This document shows positions 26,545 through 35,811 of a stretch of 64,000 bases of DNA, piece after piece (the stretch's first letter is position 1; every line of letters begins with the position of its first letter). Made by a program: the position numbers and the translations under genes. Source of the DNA: Endobacterium cereale (GTDB taxonomy: Bacteria; Pseudomonadota; Alphaproteobacteria; Rhizobiales; Rhizobiaceae); contig NZ_WIXI01000049.1 of NCBI RefSeq assembly GCF_009617585.1, positions 186,001 through 250,000 on the forward strand, given 5' to 3'. Below the pieces are notes generated by a model that was not told where the DNA came from, made no database searches, and saw only the letters and a program-made list of their open reading frames with translations.

Positions 26545-27051
26545 TCACGCAAGCGCACATAGGCGGCTGAGAACCTTATCCGAAAAAACCGCACCTCCGG
26601 TTTTCAGAACTTCGAAGATATCCGAGTCACCGCGCGCAAGCGCGATTTTGATGACATGATCGATGTCACCGATCTCCTTCTGATCATCCGTTTCGATTTC
26701 CCAGGTCCCGCATCCGGGCAGAACCTCACATATCAGGCTGTAGGCTCCGGTTGGTATATCAACCGGTTCATACTCGAAGATCGAACCGATCTGAACCGGG
26801 GTTTCAGAGACATCGAACGGAACACGCAGGCAGGATATCGCATCCGGCGATGTACGGAATGCGTCCACCATTTCGATTTCAACTGTGCAGATGAAAGCAT
26901 GTTCCGGCACGCCGAAACTGACGATACCCGGCGACCATGCAAAACCCTGCTGCATTTCCGGCTCGCCCCAGAGATGTCCCGGACGGTCGACGGAAGGCAG
27001 ATACAGGATCAATTGCCCGTAATTGATAAGGACATTCAGGGATGCCAGCAT
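26545..27051 (-). CDS. ComJ-like protein (competence protein J family)
   Basis: A 168-residue soluble protein. The pattern GFAWSPGIVSFGVPEHA followed by LRVPFDVSETPVQIGSIFE and VDIPTGAYSLICEVLPG follows the layout of Bacillus ComJ, where a beta-sandwich protein inhibits the DNA-entry nuclease NucA. The C-terminal 45 residues (DDQKEIGDIDHVIKIALARGD...) are an extra acidic then helical tail. No NucA/NucB nuclease is encoded nearby. The start follows CGGAG. The assignment is by remembered pattern, so it needs a profile search. Confidence 0.6.
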   Translation of the reverse strand: MLASLNVLINYGQLILYLPSVDRPGHLWGEPEMQQGFAWSPGIVSFGVPEHAFICTVEIEMVDAFRTSPDAISCLRVPFDVSETPVQIGSIFEYEPVDIPTGAYSLICEVLPGCGTWEIETDDQKEIGDIDHVIKIALARGDSDIFEVLKTGGAVFSDKVLSRLCALA

Positions 27052-27137
27052 GTATTTCTCCGCCGAACTTTAATCATGCCGTCATCGGCAGAAAATAGGA
27101 TTGCTTCGGAAAAAGCCAATCACTGGAAGCAGCGGAT

Positions 27138-27863
27138 TTACCCTTCCCCACCGGGCGCAAATTTCGCCACCAGCGCATGCCGGTCGCCGGGATAGGTCAG
27201 GCGCACCGACGTCACCGGTCCGGCCGGGCTCCAGGTACGGCGTTCGATGACCAGGCAGGCCGTGCCTTTTTCGATATCAAGCAGGATGGCAACCGAGGCA
27301 CCGGCTGAAACGGCCGAGATGCGGTTTTCGGCAGCACTCCATGGCACCCGTTTCAGCAGCCATGTACCGGGCGAGACCGTGTCGAATGTTTCTGCCTCGG
27401 CCTCGGGCACGGTGGCAAGACTGATCAGCCGTTCCTCCAGGCAAAAAGGTGCCGCGCCAGCTTGGTGAATGCAGGTGATATCCAGCACAGAGGCAGCCTC
27501 CGACAACTCCAGCCTCTGTTTGTCGGCAGCATTGGCACGACGTTTGCTGCGGGCATGAACTATGTGCGAATAGGAAAGCCGCAGCGATTGCACTTCAGCC
27601 TCGATTTCGGCAATCGCCAGCACGGCCGATTGCGCGCGTGGCTGGGCGACAAAACTGCCGGATTTCTTGCGGCGTTCGATCAGTCCGGATTTGGCAAGCT
27701 GAGTCAGCACCTTGTTGGCGGTCATGCGCGAACAATTATAATCGGCAGCGAGATCCACCTCGAACGGGATGCGGTGCCCTGGTGGCCATTCGCCCGACAC
27801 GATGCGCGCCTCGATATCGCCGAGGATACGCTGGTGCAGCGTCGCATCCCTCACAATCTTCAT
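27138..27863 (-). CDS. hutC: Histidine utilisation repressor HutC (GntR family)
   Basis: A 241-residue GntR/HutC regulator. The winged HTH is at residues 1-75 (LHQRILGDIEARIVSGEWPPGHRIP, CSRMTANKVLTQLAKSGLIERRKKSGSFV); the UTRA ligand domain follows and senses urocanate in known homologues. It overlaps the hutF stop by 4 nt, so hutF-hutC is one leftward unit and hutC is autoregulated through the operator at 29295-29306. Confidence 0.95.
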   Translation of the reverse strand: MKIVRDATLHQRILGDIEARIVSGEWPPGHRIPFEVDLAADYNCSRMTANKVLTQLAKSGLIERRKKSGSFVAQPRAQSAVLAIAEIEAEVQSLRLSYSHIVHARSKRRANAADKQRLELSEAASVLDITCIHQAGAAPFCLEERLISLATVPEAEAETFDTVSPGTWLLKRVPWSAAENRISAVSAGASVAILLDIEKGTACLVIERRTWSPAGPVTSVRLTYPGDRHALVAKFAPGGEG

Positions 27864-29206
27864 TCCGCCAGAAGCTCCTTCATCGCCGCCTGAAAACGGC
27901 GGTTGATTTCGTCACGCCGCCTGTGCCGACCACCGGAGACCTGCCGCACACCGCGCGCCCAGACACAATCGACGGAAACGCCGCCCGCAAACAGCCAATG
28001 ATCGAGAATTTTATCCGGCGCAAGATAGGGCACGGCTTCGGCATTCAACGAAACCATATCGGCCGGATTGCCCACGACAAGACCCGCCGCCGCACCAAGC
28101 GCCTGCGCCCCGCCGGCAAGTGCGCCTTCAAACAGTTTTTGGCCCGTCGAACCGCCGCTATCGGCCACGACATTGCGGGCGCGAAGACCGAGGCGCTGCG
28201 AATATTCAAAAGTCCGCAATTCTTCCGGCAGGGAGATCAGGATGTTGGAATCCGACCCGATGCCGAACCGTCCGCCTTCTTCCAGAAAGGCCGGCGCAGA
28301 AAAGATGCCATCGCCGAGATTGGCCTCGGTGATCGGGCAGAGACCCGCCACCGCCCCACGCTTTGCCATCGCGCGCGTTTCGGCGTCGGTCATGTGGGTG
28401 GCGTGGATGAGGCACCAGCGATTATCGACCGGTGCGTTGTCCAGCAGCCATTCCACCGGCCGCGCGCCCGACCATGCAATGCAGTCTTCCACTTCCTTCA
28501 CCTGTTCGGCAACATGGATATGCACCGGCCCGCCAGCCGCCATCGGCACGACGGCGGAGAGTTCTTGCGGTGTGGCGGCACGCAGCGAATGCGGCGCAAC
28601 GCCGAGCACTCCACCATCGACACCGGCGATCAAACCGGTGCAGGAGGCCATCAGTTTTTCGAAAGCATCGAGAGAATGGATAAAGCGCCGCTGCCCTTCG
28701 GCAGGCGCCGCACCACCGAACCCGGAATGCGCATAAAACACCGGCAACAGCGTCAGCGACAGGCCAGTCTCTTCGCTCGCGGCGGCGATGCGCACGGCCA
28801 ATTCTGCCGGGTTGGCATAAGGCGAACTATTCTTATCGTGATGCAGGTAGTGGAACTCGCCGACGCGGGAAAAACCGGCTTCCAGCATTTCCATGTAAAG
28901 CTGTGCGGCAACGGCTTCGACATGATCCGGCGTCATCGACAGCGCAAACTTGTACATGACCGTGCGCCAGCTCCAAAAGCTGTCGTTTGATGGCCCGCGC
29001 ACTTCCGCCAGTCCCGCCATGCCGCGCTGAAAGGCATGGCTGTGCAGGTTGGGCATGGCCGGCAGCAGCAGAGCATGACGTTCGTCATCCACCTCCGCAT
29101 CCACGCCGGTCTCGATGCTGGCAATGCGGCCCGCCTCGACCCTCAGCCGAACATTTTGGACCCAACCGCCTGGCAACAAGGCCGACTGTGCATGAAGTGT
29201 CGTCAT
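27860..29206 (-). CDS. hutF: Formimidoylglutamate deiminase HutF
   Basis: A 448-residue amidohydrolase that converts N-formimidoyl-L-glutamate to N-formyl-L-glutamate and ammonia, the route used when histidine is degraded in five steps. Zinc ligands H55 and H57 are in NLHSHAFQRGMAG, with HIHVAEQ, HATHMT and GSDSNIL further on. ATG at 29206 has AGGAG at proper distance; a TTG six bases earlier is too close to it. It is divergent from hutI. Confidence 0.95.
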   Translation of the reverse strand: MTTLHAQSALLPGGWVQNVRLRVEAGRIASIETGVDAEVDDERHALLLPAMPNLHSHAFQRGMAGLAEVRGPSNDSFWSWRTVMYKFALSMTPDHVEAVAAQLYMEMLEAGFSRVGEFHYLHHDKNSSPYANPAELAVRIAAASEETGLSLTLLPVFYAHSGFGGAAPAEGQRRFIHSLDAFEKLMASCTGLIAGVDGGVLGVAPHSLRAATPQELSAVVPMAAGGPVHIHVAEQVKEVEDCIAWSGARPVEWLLDNAPVDNRWCLIHATHMTDAETRAMAKRGAVAGLCPITEANLGDGIFSAPAFLEEGGRFGIGSDSNILISLPEELRTFEYSQRLGLRARNVVADSGGSTGQKLFEGALAGGAQALGAAAGLVVGNPADMVSLNAEAVPYLAPDKILDHWLFAGGVSVDCVWARGVRQVSGGRHRRRDEINRRFQAAMKELLAE

Positions 29207-29294
29207 TTTCAAAAACTCCTCGATGCCTGCCTTGGGCCTGCCTGGCGGCCAACACGATCATCCCGAAAAATTCCGTATTGCCAGTCCGACCATT

Positions 29295-29306
29295 ATGTAT
29301 ATACAT
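29295..29306. promoter_or_regulatory. HutC-type operator
   Basis: ATGTATATACAT is a perfect 12-bp palindrome in the 124-bp region between the divergent hutF and hutI starts. HutC/YvoA-type GntR regulators bind TGTATATACA-like palindromes, so one site probably controls both directions. It lies 24 bp upstream of the hutI start. Confidence 0.75.
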
Positions 29307-29330
29307 TATCACCAACTTGGGAAGGTGAAA

Positions 29331-30602
29331 ATGACGGACGCAACCGTAACAAACGTCGATTTCAACGCAAGCACGGCAGCCACCGGAGTTGCGCGAACCC
29401 TGTGGCGCAATGCCCGCATCGCCACGCTCGCTGAAACCCTGCCCGGCCTCGGCATCCTCGAGAACGGTGTCATCGCCACTGAAGGTGGCCGCATCACCTA
29501 TGTCGGCCCGCAAGCCGATCTTCCCGCGCCGCTCAAAGCCATCGAAACCGTCATCGATCTGGAAAACCGCTGGGTGACGCCGGCGCTGGTGGACTGCCAC
29601 ACCCATCTCATCTACGGCGGCAACCGCGCCCGCGAATTCGAAATGCGGCTCAAAGGCGCGACCTATGAGGAGGTCGCGCGCGCCGGCGGCGGCATAGTCT
29701 CTTCGGTCAAGGCCACCAATGCGCTTTCGGTCGAAGGTCTGGTGGCTGCCACCCTGCCGCGCCTTGATACTCTGCTTGCCGAAGGTGTTTCGACCATCGA
29801 GATCAAGTCCGGTTACGGGCTGAATATCGAGGGCGAACTCAACATGCTGCGCGCCGCCCGTGCACTGGCAAAGATACGGCCCGTCCGCATCGTCACCTCC
29901 TACCTTGCCGCCCATGCGACCCCGGTGGAATACAAGGGCCGCAATGGCGATTACATTTCCGACATCGTGCTGCCGGGCATGGACAAGGCGCATGCGGAAG
30001 GTCTTGTCGATGCCGTCGATGGGTTTTGCGAAGGCATCGCCTTTTCGGTCGAGGAGATGCGACGCGTCTTCGATCATGCCCAGAAACTTGGGCTTCCGGT
30101 CAAACTGCACGCCGAACAGCTCTCCGATCTCGGCGGCGCCAAAATGGCAGCCTCCTATGGCGCACTCTCGGCCGATCATCTCGAATATCTCGATGCCGAA
30201 GGCGCTGCCGCCATGGCCACCGCTGGCACGGTAGCAGTGCTGCTGCCCGGCGCCTTCTACGCCATCAACGAAACCCAAAAGCCGCCGGTTCAGGCGCTGC
30301 GCGACGCCGGCACAAAGATCGCCATCGCCACCGACAGCAATCCCGGCACCTCGCCGCTGACTTCGCTGCTGCTGACCATGAACATGTCGGCCACCCTCTT
30401 CCGCCTCACCGTGGAAGAATGCCTTGCCGGCGCCACCCGCGAAGGTGCCCGTGCCCTTGGTCTTCTCTCCGAAACCGGCACGCTGGAGGTCGGGAAATCG
30501 GCTGACTTCGCGGTCTGGAACATCGATAGCCCGGCCGAGCTGGTTTACCGCATCGGTTTCAACCCCATCCACGCCCGCATTTTCAAAGGCGCTTCCGTAT
30601 GA
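29331..30602 (+). CDS. hutI: Imidazolonepropionase HutI
   Basis: A 423-residue metal-dependent amidohydrolase that opens 4-imidazolone-5-propionate to N-formimidoylglutamate. Metal ligands H90 and H92 are in DCHTHLIYGGNRAREFE, with KLHAEQLSDLGG and IATDSNPGTSP later. The start at 29331 follows GGGAAGGTGAAA; an upstream in-frame ATG at 29295 lies inside the operator and is unlikely to be used. It overlaps hutH by 4 nt. Confidence 0.96.
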   Translation: MTDATVTNVDFNASTAATGVARTLWRNARIATLAETLPGLGILENGVIATEGGRITYVGPQADLPAPLKAIETVIDLENRWVTPALVDCHTHLIYGGNRAREFEMRLKGATYEEVARAGGGIVSSVKATNALSVEGLVAATLPRLDTLLAEGVSTIEIKSGYGLNIEGELNMLRAARALAKIRPVRIVTSYLAAHATPVEYKGRNGDYISDIVLPGMDKAHAEGLVDAVDGFCEGIAFSVEEMRRVFDHAQKLGLPVKLHAEQLSDLGGAKMAASYGALSADHLEYLDAEGAAAMATAGTVAVLLPGAFYAINETQKPPVQALRDAGTKIAIATDSNPGTSPLTSLLLTMNMSATLFRLTVEECLAGATREGARALGLLSETGTLEVGKSADFAVWNIDSPAELVYRIGFNPIHARIFKGASV

Positions 30603-32134
30603 CCATCACGCTCCATCCCGGCTCCGTCTCGCTCGCTCAGCTCGAAACCATCTACTGGACCGGCGAACCGGCAAAACTCGACGCATCCTTTGACGCCGGC
30701 ATCGAGCGCGCAACCGCCCGCATCGCCGAAATCGCCGCCGGCAATGCGCCGGTCTACGGCATCAATACCGGTTTTGGAAAACTCGCCTCGATCAAGATCG
30801 ACGCGAGCGACGTCGCCACCCTGCAACGCAACCTCATCCTGTCGCATTGCTGCGGCGTCGGTGCGCCTTTGCCGGAAAACGTCGTGCGGCTGATCATGGC
30901 GCTGAAACTCGTGTCGCTCGGGCGCGGTGCTTCCGGCGTACGGCTGGGGCTGGTGCGGCTGATCGAAGCCATGCTGGACAAGGGCGTTATCCCGGTCATC
31001 CCGGAAAAAGGCTCGGTCGGCGCATCCGGCGATCTGGCACCACTTGCCCATATGGCGGCAGTGATGATGGGCGAAGCCGAAGCCTTCTTTGACGGCGAAC
31101 GCCTGTCCGGTGCTGACGCCCTCGCAAAAGCCGGACTGACGCCGGTCGTTCTGGCGGCAAAGGAAGGTCTGGCGCTGATCAATGGTACCCAGACCTCGAC
31201 AGCACTGGCGCTCGCCGGACTTTTCCGCGCCCATCGTGCCGCACAGGCAGCGCTGATCACAGGTGCCATGTCCACCGATGCGGCCATGGGCTCGTCGGCT
31301 CCCTTCCATCCGGACATCCACACGCTGCGCGGCCACAAGGGCCAGATCGATACGGCTGCGGCTTTGCGCGCGCTTCTCGCCAATTCGGTCATCCGCGAAA
31401 GCCATATCGAAGGCGACGAACGCGTGCAGGACCCCTATTGCATCCGTTGCCAGCCGCAGGTGGATGGCGCCTGCCTCGACCTGTTGCGCTCGGTCGCCCG
31501 CACGCTGGAAATCGAGGCCAACGCCGTCACCGATAATCCGCTCGTGCTCTCTGACAACAGCGTCGTCTCGGGTGGCAATTTCCACGCCGAACCGGTGGCG
31601 TTTGCCGCCGACCAAATCGCCCTTGCCGTCTGCGAGATCGGCGCGATTGCTCAGCGCCGTATCGCGCTTCTGGTCGATCCCGCGCTTTCCTACGGCCTCC
31701 CCGCCTTCCTCGCCAAAAAGCCGGGCCTCAATTCAGGCCTGATGATCGCCGAAGTCACGTCCGCGGCGCTGATGAGCGAAAACAAGCAGATGTCGCACCC
31801 GGCCTCGGTGGATTCGACCCCGACCTCCGCCAATCAGGAGGACCACGTGTCGATGGCCTGCCACGGTGCCCGTCGCCTTCTGCCCATGACCGACAACCTG
31901 TTCGCCATCATTGGCATCGAGGCGCTGACGGCGGCACAGGGCGTCGAGTTCCGCGCGCCTCTCGCCACAAGCCCGGAACTGCAGAGCGCCATCACCTCGA
32001 TCCGCAAGGTCGTGCCGACGCTGGAGGAAGATCGTTACATGGCCACCGACCTTCAATCGGCCAGCGATCTGGTGGCGACGGGCGCGCTGAACGCTGCGGT
32101 TTCGACCAACATTCTGCCGCCGCTTCTCGCCTGA
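30599..32134 (+). CDS. hutH: Histidine ammonia-lyase HutH
   Basis: A 511-residue enzyme that removes ammonia from L-histidine to give urocanate, the first step of the pathway. The Ala142-Ser143-Gly144 triad that cyclises to the MIO cofactor is present in KGSVGASGDLAPLAHMA. Other conserved parts are VYGINTGFGKLA and QEDHVSMACHGARR. Length is standard. Its start overlaps the hutI stop and hutU follows after 45 bp. Confidence 0.97.
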   Translation: MTITLHPGSVSLAQLETIYWTGEPAKLDASFDAGIERATARIAEIAAGNAPVYGINTGFGKLASIKIDASDVATLQRNLILSHCCGVGAPLPENVVRLIMALKLVSLGRGASGVRLGLVRLIEAMLDKGVIPVIPEKGSVGASGDLAPLAHMAAVMMGEAEAFFDGERLSGADALAKAGLTPVVLAAKEGLALINGTQTSTALALAGLFRAHRAAQAALITGAMSTDAAMGSSAPFHPDIHTLRGHKGQIDTAAALRALLANSVIRESHIEGDERVQDPYCIRCQPQVDGACLDLLRSVARTLEIEANAVTDNPLVLSDNSVVSGGNFHAEPVAFAADQIALAVCEIGAIAQRRIALLVDPALSYGLPAFLAKKPGLNSGLMIAEVTSAALMSENKQMSHPASVDSTPTSANQEDHVSMACHGARRLLPMTDNLFAIIGIEALTAAQGVEFRAPLATSPELQSAITSIRKVVPTLEEDRYMATDLQSASDLVATGALNAAVSTNILPPLLA

Positions 32135-32179
32135 TTTGAAATCATGGCGTATCGCCACAAAAACAAAGAGGGAAACACG

Positions 32180-33868
32180 ATGACCACCAATCCGCGCCAC
32201 AATATCCGTGATGTCCGCTCTCCCCGCGGTAACGAACTCACCGCCAAAAGCTGGATGACCGAAGCGCCCTTGCGCATGCTGATGAACAATCTCGACCCGG
32301 ACGTGGCGGAAAATCCGCATGAACTGGTGGTCTATGGCGGCATCGGCCGCGCCGCCCGCACCTGGGCCGATTTCGACCAGATCGCCGCAACACTGAAGAC
32401 GCTGACGGAAGAAGAAACGCTGCTGGTCCAGTCCGGCAAGCCGGTCGGCGTTTTTCGCACCCACAAGGATGCACCGCGCGTTCTGATCGCCAATTCCAAC
32501 CTCGTGCCGCACTGGGCCACCTGGGACCATTTTAACGAACTGGATAAGAAGGGTCTCGCCATGTACGGCCAGATGACCGCCGGTTCGTGGATCTATATCG
32601 GCACGCAGGGCATCGTACAGGGCACCTACGAAACCTTCGTCGAGGCTGGCCGCCAGCATTATAACGGCAGCCTCAAGGGCAAGTGGATTTTGACCGGCGG
32701 CCTCGGCGGCATGGGTGGCGCCCAGCCGCTGGCCGCCGTCATGGCCGGCGCCTGCTGCCTTGCGGTCGAATGCGACGAAACCCGCATCGATTTTCGCCTG
32801 CGTACCCGTTACGTCGACGCCAAGGCAAAAACGCTCGATGAGGCACTGGCGATGATCGCCGAGTGGACGGCAAAGGGCGAAGCCAAATCCGTCGGCCTGC
32901 TCGGCAATGCAGCTGAAATCTTCCCGGAACTGGTCAAGCGCATGCAGGCCGGTGGTCCGCGCCCCGATATCGTCACCGACCAGACCTCTGCCCATGACCC
33001 GCGCAACGGCTACCTGCCGCTCGGCTGGACCGTGGAGGAAGCGAAAGCCAAACGCGAAACCGATCCCAAGTCGGTGGAAATCGCCGCCCGCGCGTCGATG
33101 AAAGCCCATGTCGAAGCCATGGTCGCCTTCTGGGATGCCGGCGTGCCGACGCTGGATTACGGCAACAATATCCGTCAGGTCGCCAAGGACGAGGGCCTTG
33201 AAAACGCCTTCGCTTTCCCTGGTTTCGTGCCGGCCTATATCCGCCCGCTGTTTTGCCGTGGCATCGGTCCTTTCCGCTGGGCTGCCCTCTCGGGTGATCC
33301 GGAAGACATCTACAAGACCGACGCCAAGGTGAAGGAACTGCTGCCGGACAACAAACACCTGCACAACTGGCTAGACATGGCGCGCGAGCGCATCGCCTTT
33401 CAGGGCCTTCCAGCGCGCATTTGCTGGGTGGGTCTCGGTGATCGCCACAAACTCGGCCTCGCCTTCAACGAAATGGTGCGCAACGGCGAACTGTCGGCTC
33501 CGATCGTCATTGGCCGCGACCATCTCGACAGTGGCTCCGTCGCCTCGCCCAACCGCGAGACGGAAGCGATGCAGGACGGATCGGACGCCGTCTCCGACTG
33601 GCCGCTGCTCAACGCGCTGCTCAATACCGCATCGGGTGCCACATGGGTGTCGCTGCATCATGGCGGCGGCGTCGGCATGGGCTATTCGCAACATTCCGGC
33701 ATGGTCATCTGCGCCGACGGTTCGGAAGATGCCGACCGCCGTCTGGAACGCGTGCTCTGGAACGACCCGGCCACCGGCGTCATGCGCCATGCCGATGCGG
33801 GTTATGACATCGCCGTCGATTGCGCCAAGGAAAATGGCTTGCGGCTGCCCGGCATTCTGGGCAACTGA
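32180..33868 (+). CDS. hutU: Urocanate hydratase HutU
   Basis: A 562-residue NAD-dependent enzyme that hydrates urocanate to imidazolone propionate. Family blocks are visible: GKPVGVFRTHKDAPRVLIAN, the glycine-rich GGLGGMGGAQPLA that binds NAD, DQTSAHDPRNGYLPLGW, CRGIGPFRWAALSGDPEDI and WVSLHHGGGVGMGYS. ATG at 32180 follows AGAGGGAAACACG. It lies between hutH and hutD in the same transcript. Confidence 0.97.
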   Translation: MTTNPRHNIRDVRSPRGNELTAKSWMTEAPLRMLMNNLDPDVAENPHELVVYGGIGRAARTWADFDQIAATLKTLTEEETLLVQSGKPVGVFRTHKDAPRVLIANSNLVPHWATWDHFNELDKKGLAMYGQMTAGSWIYIGTQGIVQGTYETFVEAGRQHYNGSLKGKWILTGGLGGMGGAQPLAAVMAGACCLAVECDETRIDFRLRTRYVDAKAKTLDEALAMIAEWTAKGEAKSVGLLGNAAEIFPELVKRMQAGGPRPDIVTDQTSAHDPRNGYLPLGWTVEEAKAKRETDPKSVEIAARASMKAHVEAMVAFWDAGVPTLDYGNNIRQVAKDEGLENAFAFPGFVPAYIRPLFCRGIGPFRWAALSGDPEDIYKTDAKVKELLPDNKHLHNWLDMARERIAFQGLPARICWVGLGDRHKLGLAFNEMVRNGELSAPIVIGRDHLDSGSVASPNRETEAMQDGSDAVSDWPLLNALLNTASGATWVSLHHGGGVGMGYSQHSGMVICADGSEDADRRLERVLWNDPATGVMRHADAGYDIAVDCAKENGLRLPGILGN

Positions 33869-33869
33869 C

Positions 33870-34427
33870 ATGCGCATCCTGCGGGCCAGCGACCACAGGC
33901 GCATGCCATGGAAAAACGGACGCGGAGAGACGGTGGAAATCGCCGTCTTCCCGCCCGACGCCACGGTCGACACGTTCGACTGGCGCATCAGCATGGCGAC
34001 CGTTGCGGAAGATGGGCCGTTTTCCATTTTCCCCGGCATCGACCGCACCCTGTCGATCCTTGAAGGTCGGGGCATGGAACTGTCTGTCGAGGGCCGCCAA
34101 ACGGTTGTGCTGACGCACGATTTTGCGCCCTACCCGTTCCCGGCCGATGCCGCGACGAGCGCGCGGCTGCTGGATGGCACGATCACCGACCTCAACGTGA
34201 TGACGCGGCGGGGGCGGTTTTCCCACAGCGTGGCGATGGTCACGGCACCGCGAGCACTGGCGCCGGCCGATGGGCTGATGTTGGTCTTGTGCCATCTCGG
34301 CGAGATGCAGGTGACGAGCCGTGAAGCGACCGAAACGCTTTCGGCGCTGGATTGCGTGCTGCTGGAAAACGGTGAAGCCGCGAACATCTCCGGGGATAGC
34401 GAAGGCTTTGTGATCAAATTGTCCTGA
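33870..34427 (+). CDS. hutD: HutD family protein
   Basis: A 185-residue cupin-like protein of the HutD family: RMPWKNGRGETVEIAVFP, FDWRISMATVAEDGPFS and FPGIDRTLSILEGRGMEL are the family core. HutD is encoded in hut operons of proteobacteria and is thought to moderate hut expression, possibly by binding formylglutamate; it is not a pathway enzyme. Its ATG is one base after the hutU stop, so it is the last gene of hutIHUD. It is out of frame with hutU. Confidence 0.9.
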   Translation: MRILRASDHRRMPWKNGRGETVEIAVFPPDATVDTFDWRISMATVAEDGPFSIFPGIDRTLSILEGRGMELSVEGRQTVVLTHDFAPYPFPADAATSARLLDGTITDLNVMTRRGRFSHSVAMVTAPRALAPADGLMLVLCHLGEMQVTSREATETLSALDCVLLENGEAANISGDSEGFVIKLS

Positions 34428-34801
34428 TCACCATCGGTGCTGGTTGCGAGAATACTGCGGGCTCCCAAGAAGCTCCCATCAAAGGAAAGATATCACAGAA
34501 GGCGACAAGGGAGCCACGTCGTGGCAGGGCGGAAAGCTGCACTTGCGCCTCCCCGATCTAGCGATCATCCTCCCCAAAGGGCGCTGAAAGTACGCGGCAA
34601 GCTCCCGGCCAAATTGAACCACTAAGGATCGGCCGGATTAGGCGCTACCCCTTGCAGGAGTGGCTCGAAGGGCGGGAAGCGACCTGCTGCTCGGCTCCGG
34701 TTGGCTTGGTAGGGTCTCTGTTACATGTGTAAGTGCCCTGCACTCAAAGGGAGATAGGATGACCACGTCTTCCACTTCCACCCCAACCCGACCAAAACCC
34801 C
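34428..34801. other. Non-coding gap of 374 bp without a recognisable gene
   Basis: Between the hutD stop and the LysR stop I see no convincing gene. Short open frames of about 60 codons exist but have no family likeness. The stretch contains several GGGAGC/GCTCCC pairs (for instance GGGCTCCC near 34459 and CAAGGGAGCC near 34507) and a CCGATC/GATCGGCCGG pair that could fold. It could be a structured RNA or the worn remnant of a mobile element; I recognise neither. Confidence 0.35.
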
Positions 34802-35719
34802 TCACAACCCCATCAAACCCACCTTATGCTCATCCGCCGCCGCCCGGCTGATGCGCTCCAGCTCCTCCGCAGCCTTACCGCGATGCCGCTCCTTGTGGCG
34901 CAGAATGGCAAAATTGCGCGCCGGAAGCTCAATACCCGCGCGCACCAGCAAACCCTGTCGCAGGAACGGTGCCGCCACCATGCCCGATACCGCCGTCGCG
35001 CAATCACCCGAGCGCACCGCCGACACCACCGCTTCGTTGGACGGCAGTTCCAGCACCACCGAAATATCGCTGACGCCGATACCCATGCCCGACAGCGCCT
35101 CTTCAAAGGCCGAGCGTGTGCCAGACCCTTTTTCACGCAAGACCCATGAGGTGACGGCGGTGATATCCTTGTGACCAATGGCGCGGCCGTCTCCGAACGG
35201 ATGCACCGGGCTTGCCACCACCACCAGCCGGTCGGCGACGATGGGCAAAACCGACAGCGCCGGTTCGTCGATCAGGCCTTCGATGAAACCCACCTCACCC
35301 AGACCGTCGCGGATGGCATCGGCCACCATGCGGGTATTGCCGATCGTCAGCTTGAGCTCGACACCGGGATAAAGCCGTTTGAATTTCAACAGGATCGGCG
35401 GCAGCCAGTAGCTGGCGATGGTCTGGCTGGCAAACACGCGGATTTCGCCGCGCGCCAGCCCGCTCATTTCCGACAGCATCAGCTCGGCACTTTTCGCCCG
35501 CGCCAGCGTCGCTTTCGCCTCCCCCAGAAAACTGCGGCCGAGCGCCGTCAGCTCGATACGCCGCCCTACACGGTGAAACAGTTCGACACCATAAAACCCT
35601 TCGAGATTGCGGATGGCCGAACTGGCCGCCGATGGCGTCAGTCCCACGGCCTCCGCACCTCGCGTCAAATGTTCGCGCTCGGCGACAGCCACAAAAATGG
35701 CGAGCTGCTCAAAGGTCAT
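34802..35719 (-). CDS. LysR family regulator, YeiE-like
   Basis: A 305-residue regulator with N-terminal HTH MTFEQLAIFVAVAEREHLTRGAEAVGLTPSAASSAIRNLE (residues 1-40) and an effector domain of the CysB/CysJ-related type (IRVFASQTIASYWLPPILLKF). It is divergent from a YeiH family membrane protein, the same pairing as YeiE-YeiH in enterobacteria, where YeiE responds to sulfite. A 7-bp inverted repeat lies between the two genes. Confidence 0.88.
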   Translation of the reverse strand: MTFEQLAIFVAVAEREHLTRGAEAVGLTPSAASSAIRNLEGFYGVELFHRVGRRIELTALGRSFLGEAKATLARAKSAELMLSEMSGLARGEIRVFASQTIASYWLPPILLKFKRLYPGVELKLTIGNTRMVADAIRDGLGEVGFIEGLIDEPALSVLPIVADRLVVVASPVHPFGDGRAIGHKDITAVTSWVLREKGSGTRSAFEEALSGMGIGVSDISVVLELPSNEAVVSAVRSGDCATAVSGMVAAPFLRQGLLVRAGIELPARNFAILRHKERHRGKAAEELERISRAAADEHKVGLMGL

Positions 35720-35720
35720 T

Positions 35721-35751
35721 GTTCGATTTTACCGCACAAAACATATCGAAC
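35721..35751. promoter_or_regulatory. Inverted repeat in the yeiE/yeiH-like divergent promoter
   Basis: GTTCGAT at 35721-35727 and ATCGAAC at 35745-35751 are exact reverse complements with a 17-nt spacer, starting one base before the regulator start. Position and symmetry fit a LysR-type regulator site. Confidence 0.45.
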
Positions 35752-35811
35752 TATACGATGGAATTACAAATCAGGGAAGCGCATCGTGGCGACAGAAGAT
35801 TGGATGCCACC

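Noticed and set aside
29295..29330. Upstream ATG for hutI at 29295
   Set aside because: It would place the start inside the operator palindrome and adds residues absent from the family; ATG at 29331 has a good ribosome site.
34660..34851. A 63-codon open frame in the hutD-LysR gap
   Set aside because: Pro/Ser/Thr-rich end, overlaps the LysR gene 3-prime end, and resembles nothing I know; AAAGGGAG before an internal ATG at 34759 is the only support.
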